A stretch of 46,618 bases of DNA, taken from positions 1 to 46,618 of the forward strand of contig MAAY01000047.1 of NCBI GenBank assembly GCA_002162795.1, read 5' to 3'. The position numbers and the translations under genes were made by a program. Position 1 is the first letter of the stretch, and each line of letters opens with the position of its first letter. This document shows positions 36,073 to 43,479 of the stretch, in pieces. This DNA comes from Rhodobacterales bacterium 56_14_T64 (GTDB taxonomy: Bacteria > Pseudomonadota > Alphaproteobacteria > Rhodobacterales > Rhodobacteraceae). Under the pieces are notes generated by a model. The model worked only from the letters and a program-made list of their open reading frames with translations, made no database searches and was not told the DNA's origin.

Positions 36073-36922
36073 GTAAAAGTGTCCTGTGAGAGGAGGTGAA
36101 ACCGGTTTGGCCAACCAGCGTGCTTTCGCCCTGCAAAAACAGCGCTGCGGCGATGATATGGCCTGCGTGTTGCATGTCCAGGGCGCGGTGATATCCGGCC
36201 TGCAATGCTAAATGGGTTTTGGCTAGGGTAAGCGGCTCGCAATGTGTCACCACAGACTGCTCGCCCAGATCGCTATCGCTTTGCAGCTGGTCAGCGGCGC
36301 GGCGGTGAATTCCCGGGTGGCCCGGCAGATCCACGTCATTGGCGATCAGGGTGGCTGCGGCATCGGCTTGTGCGGCGCTTCGGGCCAGCACCGTGACACT
36401 GTCGGCAATACCCAGGGACAGGCTGCGACCATGGCGACCCGAGGTGGCAATGCCACTGATCCCGTCCGAATGGCTGATTTCAAGGCGGCCAAGATCACGG
36501 CCCTCGTGATCCATCATTGCACTGGCAAAGCTTTGGCCAAGGGCAAGGTGCAGGGCAATATCACCGCCGTTATTGACATAGGCGCGTTGCAATGGTGTGG
36601 CGGCACACATCGCGGTCAGAATGGTATCCGCCACCGCCCCCGCCACCGCTGCCATAGGGGTGATGAACTTGGCGCAAAGTGGTCGCGTCGCCTGATCCAT
36701 GCGCTGGGCAATTGCGCCCCGCGGCAGGGATGAGCCCGGCTCGAGCTGTGAGCGCAACAGCGGCAGTTCGCTCACCAACTCGTCCAGCACAGTTTCAAAC
36801 CGCGCTTGCGCGGCGGCAAAGGCCGCCTCTCGGTCACCATCCGCCCCAATCACCAGATCAATTGGCCCGTGCTGCAAATGCAGCCGGGTGCCACAGGGCA
36901 ATAGGGTGGCCAGCGGTGCCAT
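36065..36922 (-). CDS. UPF0280 family protein (ApbE-like fold)
   Basis: A 285-residue UPF0280 protein. The stretch FITPMAAVAGAVADTIL (about 87-103) followed by AYVNNGGDIALHL (about 114-126) matches the pattern of the ApbE flavin-transferase superfamily, where a GGD-type motif helps bind flavin and metal. No signal peptide is seen, so it is cytoplasmic, unlike classical ApbE lipoproteins. Its start overlaps the stop of the 6-hydroxynicotinate reductase gene (TGATG). Because E. barkeri Hnr carries covalent flavin, a role in flavinylating Hnr is an attractive inference. The family's activity is not established to my knowledge. Confidence 0.78.
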   Translation of the reverse strand: MAPLATLLPCGTRLHLQHGPIDLVIGADGDREAAFAAAQARFETVLDELVSELPLLRSQLEPGSSLPRGAIAQRMDQATRPLCAKFITPMAAVAGAVADTILTAMCAATPLQRAYVNNGGDIALHLALGQSFASAMMDHEGRDLGRLEISHSDGISGIATSGRHGRSLSLGIADSVTVLARSAAQADAAATLIANDVDLPGHPGIHRRAADQLQSDSDLGEQSVVTHCEPLTLAKTHLALQAGYHRALDMQHAGHIIAAALFLQGESTLVGQTGFTSSHRTLLHA

Positions 36923-38412
36923 CAGCTGCGCTCCCGTGCCCAGCGATAGTTGGTGTGATCCATCGGGTCGGGTTGGTTGCCGATCTGAGCCACCTTGCGG
37001 GTCTCAGCCGAGACAATTGCCGACACCTTTTTGACCTCGCTCATATGGCCGCCAAGTGTTGCGTAATCACTCACCCGCATGGTGAACTCGATCGGCGCCA
37101 CCAGTGCTGGCGTGGGCACATAGCCAAACGAGCCGGTCGGCATGTCCAAAACATCCACCATCACGGTGATACCGCCGCCGGGCCAAACATAGGATTCAGC
37201 ACCACCACAAGACACAAAGGTCAGCGAGTCCTTGACCGACCGGGTCAGCCGCACCGGATTTTCCGTCACCCCGGCGCGCAAGCTGCCACCGGCACCGCCC
37301 ATGAACAGCACCGAACAGACCGAGGGTTCGCAGTTCTCGGCAATCAAGTCCGCCGAGGCCCTGAGCCGGTCAGGGATGGTGGCCGCCTGTGGCACCAGAT
37401 CGCCGTCCAGCACAAAATAGGCATATTGCTCGCCAGTGGTCGAGACCATCAGCAGACTCAACCCCTCCCAGGCGATTTTGGCGTTGAACGGGCCAAGGAT
37501 GGTCAGCGGATCCTCAATATCCGTGCCACCCCAGCCAGTACCAGGCTGGGCCACCTGAAAATAGCGGCCAGGAGTGGACTTGCGGCCCTTGATCTTGATG
37601 CCGGTGGGCGCAACATCCAGCAACTTGCCGGTCTGGTGCTCGGACAATACGCCAGTGATATGGTCATCCACCACCACCACCTCGTCGACATGGCCGACCC
37701 ATTGCTTGGGGAACATGCCGATGGTGGCAGAGCCACAGCCCACTCGCATCAGTTTCTCTTCCATGCCATTGACCACAGGAGGCTTACCAGCCTCGACCAC
37801 GACGGTTGTTGTGTGATCTTCGTCGCCGATCTCCATTTCAACAGCTTCGCGGTTGCACAGGCGCAGCAGTGCGTCACAGGTGACGCGGCCCTCTTTCTTG
37901 GACCCACCGGTCAGGTGCTCGACCCCGCCCAGTGACAACATCTTAGAGCCATATTCGCTGGTCATCACATGGCCGATGGGTTCACCGTTCACCCGCACCA
38001 CATCGCACTCGTGTCCGATGTGGCGGTCAGTGTCGATCTTCACCTTCACGCCGCAGTAGGAAAAAATGCCCTCGGTCACCACGGTGACCATATCAACGCC
38101 TTCGATTTCCTGACTGACAATGAACGGCGCGGGTTTGTAGTCGGGATAGGTGGTGCCAGCGCCGACGGCCGTAACAAAGGGACGGTCGCCCTGAACGATG
38201 TCGCCATTCCAGTCATCCGGCTGGCTGTCGCTCAGGAATGGCACCAGCTTGTGGCTGGTGTTTTCAATAATGGTCAGCGGATCCAGTCGCACCAGATCGC
38301 CGCCATGATTGGCATAGCGGTCACAGGCGCCGATTTTACCGTCCGCGATGAAACACATCACCGGGCAGGCATCGCAGCGAATTTTCTCAGGCGTCACGCG
38401 GTCAGTTGCCAT
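36922..38412 (-). CDS. hnr: 6-Hydroxynicotinate reductase-like iron-sulfur flavoprotein
   Basis: A 496-residue protein resembling E. barkeri Hnr, which reduces 6-hydroxynicotinate to 1,4,5,6-tetrahydro-6-oxonicotinate and contains covalent flavin plus one [2Fe-2S] and two [4Fe-4S] clusters. The N-terminal Cys block CDACPVMCFIADGKIGACDRY (C13, C16, C20, C30) and further Cys at about 120, 136, 179, 186 and 226 fit several clusters. GCGSATIG (T230) resembles a flavin-attachment Ser/Thr-Gly-Ala-Thr motif. The start overlaps the preceding hydroxylase gene by 11 bases. In the pathway it stands between the hydroxylase and enamidase. Confidence 0.85.
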   Translation of the reverse strand: MATDRVTPEKIRCDACPVMCFIADGKIGACDRYANHGGDLVRLDPLTIIENTSHKLVPFLSDSQPDDWNGDIVQGDRPFVTAVGAGTTYPDYKPAPFIVSQEIEGVDMVTVVTEGIFSYCGVKVKIDTDRHIGHECDVVRVNGEPIGHVMTSEYGSKMLSLGGVEHLTGGSKKEGRVTCDALLRLCNREAVEMEIGDEDHTTTVVVEAGKPPVVNGMEEKLMRVGCGSATIGMFPKQWVGHVDEVVVVDDHITGVLSEHQTGKLLDVAPTGIKIKGRKSTPGRYFQVAQPGTGWGGTDIEDPLTILGPFNAKIAWEGLSLLMVSTTGEQYAYFVLDGDLVPQAATIPDRLRASADLIAENCEPSVCSVLFMGGAGGSLRAGVTENPVRLTRSVKDSLTFVSCGGAESYVWPGGGITVMVDVLDMPTGSFGYVPTPALVAPIEFTMRVSDYATLGGHMSEVKKVSAIVSAETRKVAQIGNQPDPMDHTNYRWARERS

Positions 38413-41152
38413 GTCTTAGATCCTTGATTGCAGCACGGACGCGTGCAGGTGTGGCGGGGACTTCGGTCAGTCGCGCACCAGTAGCGTCTTTAATCGCGTT
38501 GAGAAGTGCCGGAGCGGTGGGGATCAGCACATGCTCCCCCAGTCCCTTGGCCCCGTAAGGGCCGTGAGCGTCTGGAACCTCGATAATGAGGGTCTCGATT
38601 GGGGGAATGTCGCCTATAGTTGGGATCAAATAATCGTGCAGGTTTTCGGTGCGTCCGGGGATGTATTCTTCCATCAGCGCCATGCCCAGCCCCTGCGCGA
38701 TACCGCCTTCGACCTGACCTTCGACTAGCATTGGGTTGATCGCCTTGCCAACATCATGTGCGGCGACAAACTTGATCGGAGTCACCGTGCCCAGCGCCAT
38801 GTCGACCTCGACCACCACCAACTGCGCGGTATAGCCAAACTGCGCATAGGGCACGCCCTGACCGTTGACATCCAGCGGCTTGGTCGGCGGGTCATAGGTT
38901 TCCTGCGCGCAGAAAACATAGCCCTCGTCACACTGCGACAACGAAGACAGGTTGATCCAATGGCTTGAGGCCCCGTCATTCACCTCGATCATCTCGCCTG
39001 CAAATTTCAGGTCTGCGGTCTGGCTGGCGTTGACCTTGGCCAATATATCGCCGCGCAGGGCGTCTCCGGCCAGTCTGGCGGCATTGCCCGAAACAAAAGT
39101 CTGGCGCGAGGCCGAGGTTTTGCCGGCGTCCGGAGTTACATCGGTGTCCGCCCCAACAAGCTGGATCTGTTGCACCGGTACGCCCAGCGCCGTGGCGAAA
39201 ATCTGAGTGATGACGGTATTGGCCCCCTGACCAATGTCCATAGCGCCCTGATGCAGAACAATCGTTCCGTCAAACCGAACACCCGCCTTGATGGTTGATG
39301 GATTGGGCAGCGAGGTATTGCCGCAGCCATACCAGCCCGCCGCAATCCCAACGCCACGCTTGTGCACTGGGTTGACCGCGTTGAACGCCGCTACAGCCTT
39401 GCGTTCGCTGTCCCATGCCGGGCGCAACGCCTCAAGACAGGCTTTGATGCCGACACCCTGTTCAAACACCTGACCGCAAACCGTGGGCGTGTTGTCCTGC
39501 AGCGCGTTGCGCAGGCGAAACTCCAGCCGGTCGATCCCCAGCTTGTCGGCCAACTCATCAAACAGACTTTCCTGAGCAATGGCCGATTGTGGCACCCCAA
39601 ATCCGCGAAAGGCACCCGACGGCGGGTTGTGGGTGTGAATGGCGCGGGCCTCGGCCTGGTAGTGTGGGATGCGATATGGGCCGGATGCATGAACAGGTAC
39701 GCGGTTGGACACTGTCGGTCCCCAACTGGCGTAAGCGCCGGTGTTGAAATCGCCGGAGAAATCAAACCCGGTGATGCGTCCGTCGCGGGTGGCACCAATC
39801 TTCAGCTGGATGTCTGAAGGGTGCCGTTTGGTGGTCGATTGCATGGATTCTGTGCGCGAATAGGTAATCCGCACGGGCTTGCCGGTCTTCAGCGCCGCCA
39901 GCGCCAGATAAGGCTGTACTGAGATGTCCAGTTTGGAACCAAAGCCGCCGCCAACACCGGTCGGAACAATGCGGATATTCCTGCGGTCCATGCCCAGAAT
40001 GATCTCAAGCGCCTCAAGATCCATCACCGGAGCCTGGGTGCAGGCGTGCACTTCAACCCGGCCATTTACAACTTCAGCATAGCCCGCTTCGGGTTCGATA
40101 TAGGCGTGTTCGACAAAACCGGTTTGAAACCGTCCCTCAACACAGACATCCGCCGATGCCAGCGCCTGTTCTGCGTTGCCTTGTTTGACAAAGCCGCCAC
40201 ACATCAAGTTGCCATCACGCCCCGCGTGCAATTGCGGAGCCTGCGCCGCCTTTGCCTCGGCAACGGTTCCGGCGCTGGGCAGCTCGGTCCACTCAATAGG
40301 GAAACCTGTGGTGTCGAACGCCTGCACAACATCCGGGTGCAGGATCACCGCAGCCACGGCCTCGCCCCGGAACCGGGTCTCTCGCTCAGCAAAGACCGGC
40401 TGATCCACGAATGCCGGGATAACGCCAAACAGGTTTTTCCCTGGCACATCCGCACTGGTCAGCACGGCTTCAACGCCCGAGGTCTGCGCCTGCCACTGCT
40501 CAGTATCGCCAAAGGTGAAACTGGCCCGCGCAAAGGGCGAGCGGATGATCTGGACTACCAGAGCATCACGCGGGGCGACATCATCGCCGAATGTCTCGGT
40601 TCCATTGACTTTGTTCGCGCCGTCCAGCCTGCGGATCGGCGCGCCAACCTCGCCATTGCTCGTCGCAACAGGTTGCTCCGCGTGGCTGCAAACCACCGCA
40701 TCAATGATCTTGCGATACCCGGTGCAGCGACACAGCACGCCGCCCAAAGCATCCTGCACCTGTTCACTGCTCGGTTCAGGCGTTTGCCGCAGCAACGCCA
40801 CCGCTGACACCATCATGCCAGGCGTGCAAATCCCACATTGCGCCGCACCGTGGTTTTGAAAACTCTCCGCCAGTCGCAACGCATCAGCATCTTGCCCGGC
40901 CAAACCAGCAAGCGTCTCAATGTGCCGACCAGCGGCCTGCTGCGTCGGGGTGAGACAGGCGCAGACCGGGGCGCCGTCGAGCAAAACCGTACAGGCACCG
41001 CAATCACCGGCATCGCAGCCGATTTTCACATCCCGCTGACCCAATCCCTCGCGCAGGGTTTGCGACAACCGCTCTCCGGCCTTGGGGGCGGTGCTGACAT
41101 TCTGGTTGTTCAACAGGAAGTCTGTCATGGTTTCTGAGACCTGCTTATCCAT
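38402..41152 (-). CDS. Molybdenum hydroxylase with fused 2Fe-2S domain (nicotinate dehydrogenase-like)
   Basis: A 916-residue xanthine dehydrogenase-family protein fusing an N-terminal two-cluster 2Fe-2S domain (C46, C51, C54, C66; C106, C109, C141, C143) to a full molybdopterin domain (from about 165). Landmarks are VGGGFGSKLD, the Moco-binding PPSGAFRGFGVPQ, GAMDIGQGANT and the C-terminal GAKGLGEHVLIPTAPALLNAI with the catalytic Glu. The same fusion occurs in E. coli XdhD. Context predicts hydroxylation of nicotinate, or a related ring, at the carbon next to nitrogen. The ATG at 41152 overlaps the FAD-subunit stop by eight bases; 41128 is a possible alternative. Confidence 0.88.
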   Translation of the reverse strand: MDKQVSETMTDFLLNNQNVSTAPKAGERLSQTLREGLGQRDVKIGCDAGDCGACTVLLDGAPVCACLTPTQQAAGRHIETLAGLAGQDADALRLAESFQNHGAAQCGICTPGMMVSAVALLRQTPEPSSEQVQDALGGVLCRCTGYRKIIDAVVCSHAEQPVATSNGEVGAPIRRLDGANKVNGTETFGDDVAPRDALVVQIIRSPFARASFTFGDTEQWQAQTSGVEAVLTSADVPGKNLFGVIPAFVDQPVFAERETRFRGEAVAAVILHPDVVQAFDTTGFPIEWTELPSAGTVAEAKAAQAPQLHAGRDGNLMCGGFVKQGNAEQALASADVCVEGRFQTGFVEHAYIEPEAGYAEVVNGRVEVHACTQAPVMDLEALEIILGMDRRNIRIVPTGVGGGFGSKLDISVQPYLALAALKTGKPVRITYSRTESMQSTTKRHPSDIQLKIGATRDGRITGFDFSGDFNTGAYASWGPTVSNRVPVHASGPYRIPHYQAEARAIHTHNPPSGAFRGFGVPQSAIAQESLFDELADKLGIDRLEFRLRNALQDNTPTVCGQVFEQGVGIKACLEALRPAWDSERKAVAAFNAVNPVHKRGVGIAAGWYGCGNTSLPNPSTIKAGVRFDGTIVLHQGAMDIGQGANTVITQIFATALGVPVQQIQLVGADTDVTPDAGKTSASRQTFVSGNAARLAGDALRGDILAKVNASQTADLKFAGEMIEVNDGASSHWINLSSLSQCDEGYVFCAQETYDPPTKPLDVNGQGVPYAQFGYTAQLVVVEVDMALGTVTPIKFVAAHDVGKAINPMLVEGQVEGGIAQGLGMALMEEYIPGRTENLHDYLIPTIGDIPPIETLIIEVPDAHGPYGAKGLGEHVLIPTAPALLNAIKDATGARLTEVPATPARVRAAIKDLRHGN

Positions 41153-41978
41153 TTGGTAGCGCCGCCTTATGAATGGCTCGGGTAATTTGCTCGGAGACCA
41201 CGTCCAGCCGGTAATCCGCATCGGCGCGGATATCCGAGATCGGCGACAGCGGGCTAAGGTGGTCGGGTGTAATGACCACCTGCTGCGGCATTTGCCCGAT
41301 CAGATCCGCCTCTAGCCCGATCAGCCGCTTGGCCACGGGCGAGCAGGCTCCAACGGCAACACGGGCAAAATCAATCCGACCCTCGCCGTCACAGCCGATC
41401 ACCACCGCCACCATCGTGATCGAGATCACCAGATACTTGCGACTCCCCAGTTTCTCAAACGCGCTGCGGGTGTGCGGCGGCAGGGCGGGAATGGTGATTG
41501 CAGTGACCAGCTCACCGGGACGTAATTGGGTGCGACGAGGGCCAGTGACAAAATCCTGCAGTGGCATTTGGCGTATTTCACTTGGGCCCGCCAGCTCGAC
41601 TTCGGCACCTAGGGTCAGCAGCGGCGGCATGCCATCTGCGGCAGGTGAGGCATTGCAGATATTGCCCGCAATTGTGCCTGAGTTTTGGATTTGCACACTA
41701 CCAACATCACGCGCTGCGGCCTGTAGGGCTGCAAAACACGTCGGCAGATCTGCCCTGGCAATCTCGCTCCAGCTTGTCGCCGCCCCAATGCGTAACCCGG
41801 TTGAGGTCCACTCAAGCCCCGACAGCCCATCGATGCGCGTGATGTCCAAAAGCCCTTTTTGCAAAGGCGTCTGGCCGCGTGCGGGAAAGGCATCGGTGCC
41901 GCCGGCAATGATATTCAGGTCTTCAGATGCCATCAGATCAAGGGCTTCGTTCAGCGCTGTTGGGGCGAAATACTGCAA
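41145..41978 (-). CDS. FAD-binding subunit of the molybdenum hydroxylase
   Basis: A 277-residue CoxM/XdhB-type FAD subunit with the family motifs IIAGGTDAFPA and SGTIAGNICNASPAADGMPPL. Electrons would pass from molybdenum through the fused 2Fe-2S domain to this flavin. The start is most likely the TTG at 41978, placed six bases after GAGGAGGAG. The longer frame from ATG 42041 would put the shared 17-bp element inside the coding sequence. It is the first gene of the catabolic operon. Confidence 0.88.
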   Translation of the reverse strand: MQYFAPTALNEALDLMASEDLNIIAGGTDAFPARGQTPLQKGLLDITRIDGLSGLEWTSTGLRIGAATSWSEIARADLPTCFAALQAAARDVGSVQIQNSGTIAGNICNASPAADGMPPLLTLGAEVELAGPSEIRQMPLQDFVTGPRRTQLRPGELVTAITIPALPPHTRSAFEKLGSRKYLVISITMVAVVIGCDGEGRIDFARVAVGACSPVAKRLIGLEADLIGQMPQQVVITPDHLSPLSPISDIRADADYRLDVVSEQITRAIHKAALPNG

Positions 41979-42007
41979 AAAGTCTCCTCCTCGGACACCC
42001 GAAAACA

Positions 42008-42024
42008 TTGTTTGTATGCAAATG
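42008..42024 (-). promoter_or_regulatory. Shared 17-bp element, copy 3 (hydroxylase operon)
   Basis: Read in gene direction the site is CATTTGCATACAAACAA, 29 bp ahead of the TTG start of the FAD subunit. It differs from copy 1 at three positions and from copy 2 at two. The core TTTGCATACAAA is a near-palindrome. It is probably the operator controlling the six-gene catabolic operon. Confidence 0.7.
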
Positions 42025-42220
42025 GTATTGCGGGAGCTCAAACCTTGTCAAACGGAAAACTGTTTCCAGCGCCATCTTCAGGGAAATCTTGCAAAGCTGC
42101 GATATGTTTCGCGGGCAATTCCTCAGCGTTTGAGACTTGCGGGCATCAAGGTGATAGGGGGAGTATTGGTTCTGACCGCGGGACGGAAAGATCAGATGTC
42201 AGAGGCGATATTACCGCCAA

Positions 42221-43012
42221 TTAGCTTTGGGCAAAAATGCTGCGCCATGCCTGCAGGGCAGCGTCCAAATTCTGAACTGACAGGGTAAGAAGCAAGATCT
42301 CATTGCGGTCGCAAGCCACAATAACCCGCATGTTGGGGGACATCGTCAGCACCATGCAACTCGGCGCCTGGTCTGGTACTTGCGGTGTCGGGCGGCGCTT
42401 TTGTCTAGCCACCGCGTCTGAATTTGCCAAGTCCGTTAAGCGCTGGATCTGATCATCAGGCCCGAAGCTCTCCGTCTTTGCGGTGCTGCCGTCCTGGAAC
42501 ACCCAAGCCTCGGCATCAGTTCCAATCGACGACATCAAACTGCGCAATCGGCCTTGGTCCTGCTGCGTGGTCAGTGTTTCCATCAGCAGTCTTGCCGAGC
42601 AGCTTTCGCTCTCAGCACTAATCTCGCAGGGCTGGCGCGTGATCCGAAAACCAGCGCCCTTGTTGGACAAAACCAACTGGCGCAACCGCTGTGCATAGAT
42701 CTGGGCGATAGAAGTCTGGTTGCCGGCAGGGGACGAGACACCGCTCAGATCCAGCGACAAAAGCCTGCGATGGGACACCGTCAATTCAGCAACCGCCCGT
42801 TGATCAAAATACAACGTCAACTGCCGGGGTAATATAGTTTCATCAATCTCACGCAGCAAGCTGTGCATCAGGTCAGCACGCCCCTCAAAGGCATCTTGTT
42901 TCTCAGCAAGCAGGCAGGATGCATCCGCCGCAAACCGGGCAAGCACCTGTTTCAAGGCGCCGTCGCGATCATCAACTGTGATAATGCTTTCTGCGGTCGA
43001 CGATTGCATCAT
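42221..43012 (-). CDS. Unknown protein with C-terminal Roadblock-like module
   Basis: A 263-residue cytoplasmic protein that I do not recognise by family. The N-terminal third is helical with a strand pair (RQLTLYFDQRAVAELTV). From about residue 150 the predicted order of helix, hairpin (TDAEAWVFQDGSTAKTESF), helix (DDQIQRLTDLAN), strands (MVLTMSPNMRVIVACDRNEILLLTL) and helix (NLDAALQAWRSIF) resembles a Roadblock/LC7 domain, a fold that often binds and regulates GTPases. ATGA overlap with the gene before it indicates coupling. It is the last gene of the GTPase operon. Confidence 0.6.
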   Translation of the reverse strand: MMQSSTAESIITVDDRDGALKQVLARFAADASCLLAEKQDAFEGRADLMHSLLREIDETILPRQLTLYFDQRAVAELTVSHRRLLSLDLSGVSSPAGNQTSIAQIYAQRLRQLVLSNKGAGFRITRQPCEISAESESCSARLLMETLTTQQDQGRLRSLMSSIGTDAEAWVFQDGSTAKTESFGPDDQIQRLTDLANSDAVARQKRRPTPQVPDQAPSCMVLTMSPNMRVIVACDRNEILLLTLSVQNLDAALQAWRSIFAQS

Positions 43013-43398
43013 GCGCCCCCAGCCAGATCGTTTAGAAGGTTGATGGCCGGGGTGATCAGGGTTTTGGCGGTTGTCTCGCTGTCACAGACGCACAAAATTG
43101 CATCGCATGCAGTGTCTTGGCCTGCATTCTGGGCCCGGATGTATACTCGGGTTTCCTGCGGTGTGATCACCATCACCTCGGGCACAGTGCGGTCGCGCGG
43201 CGAAACTTGGCTTGCAAGCACATCCTGCAAGCCAAAGCCATGATCCGCTTGCGCGCAAAGCTGATCCAGATATTCCTGAGGCGGCTGCGATGCGGCACTA
43301 CTGCGCAGCACCAACCGGGTGCCAAGGTCGCCAAAGGCAACGAGATCACAGCCGGGGGCAGCCTGGCGCATGGTGTCAAGCCGCTCTGCAATGTTCAT
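43009..43398 (-). CDS. Small Roadblock/LC7-like protein
   Basis: A 129-residue protein whose layout fits a single Roadblock/LC7 domain: helix (NIAERLDTMRQAAPG), hairpin (CDLVAFGDLGTRLVLRSS), helix (PQEYLDQLCAQAD), strands (PEVMVITPQETRVYIRAQ; CDAILCVCDS) and a final helix (AKTLITPAINLLNDLAG). This is a fold-level guess without a diagnostic motif. I use the ATG at 43398, which has GGGGGAA ahead, instead of a GTG at 43413. It follows the two GTPase genes and overlaps the next gene, so a regulatory or scaffold role for the GTPases is inferred. Confidence 0.6.
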   Translation of the reverse strand: MNIAERLDTMRQAAPGCDLVAFGDLGTRLVLRSSAASQPPQEYLDQLCAQADHGFGLQDVLASQVSPRDRTVPEVMVITPQETRVYIRAQNAGQDTACDAILCVCDSETTAKTLITPAINLLNDLAGGA

Positions 43399-43479
43399 GC
43401 CGGATTCCCCCACGCGTGGCAGAACTCAGCAGGTAGCTTGCTGAATACCACGCCAGTCTGACAAAGGGGGGGTGAGGCT

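Noticed and set aside
36679-37935. Long plus-strand frame (418 codons) antisense to the UPF0280 and hnr genes
   Set aside because: The opposite strand holds clear family members with conserved motifs. This frame has abnormal His/Ala/Gln-rich composition and no binding site.
40046-40807. Plus-strand frame of 253 codons antisense to the molybdenum hydroxylase
   Set aside because: The minus-strand protein has all cofactor motifs. This frame has none.
33113-42024. Aerobic Pseudomonas-type nic pathway
   Set aside because: No monooxygenase (NicC), ring dioxygenase (NicX), deformylase or maleamate amidase is present. The genes match the reductive route.
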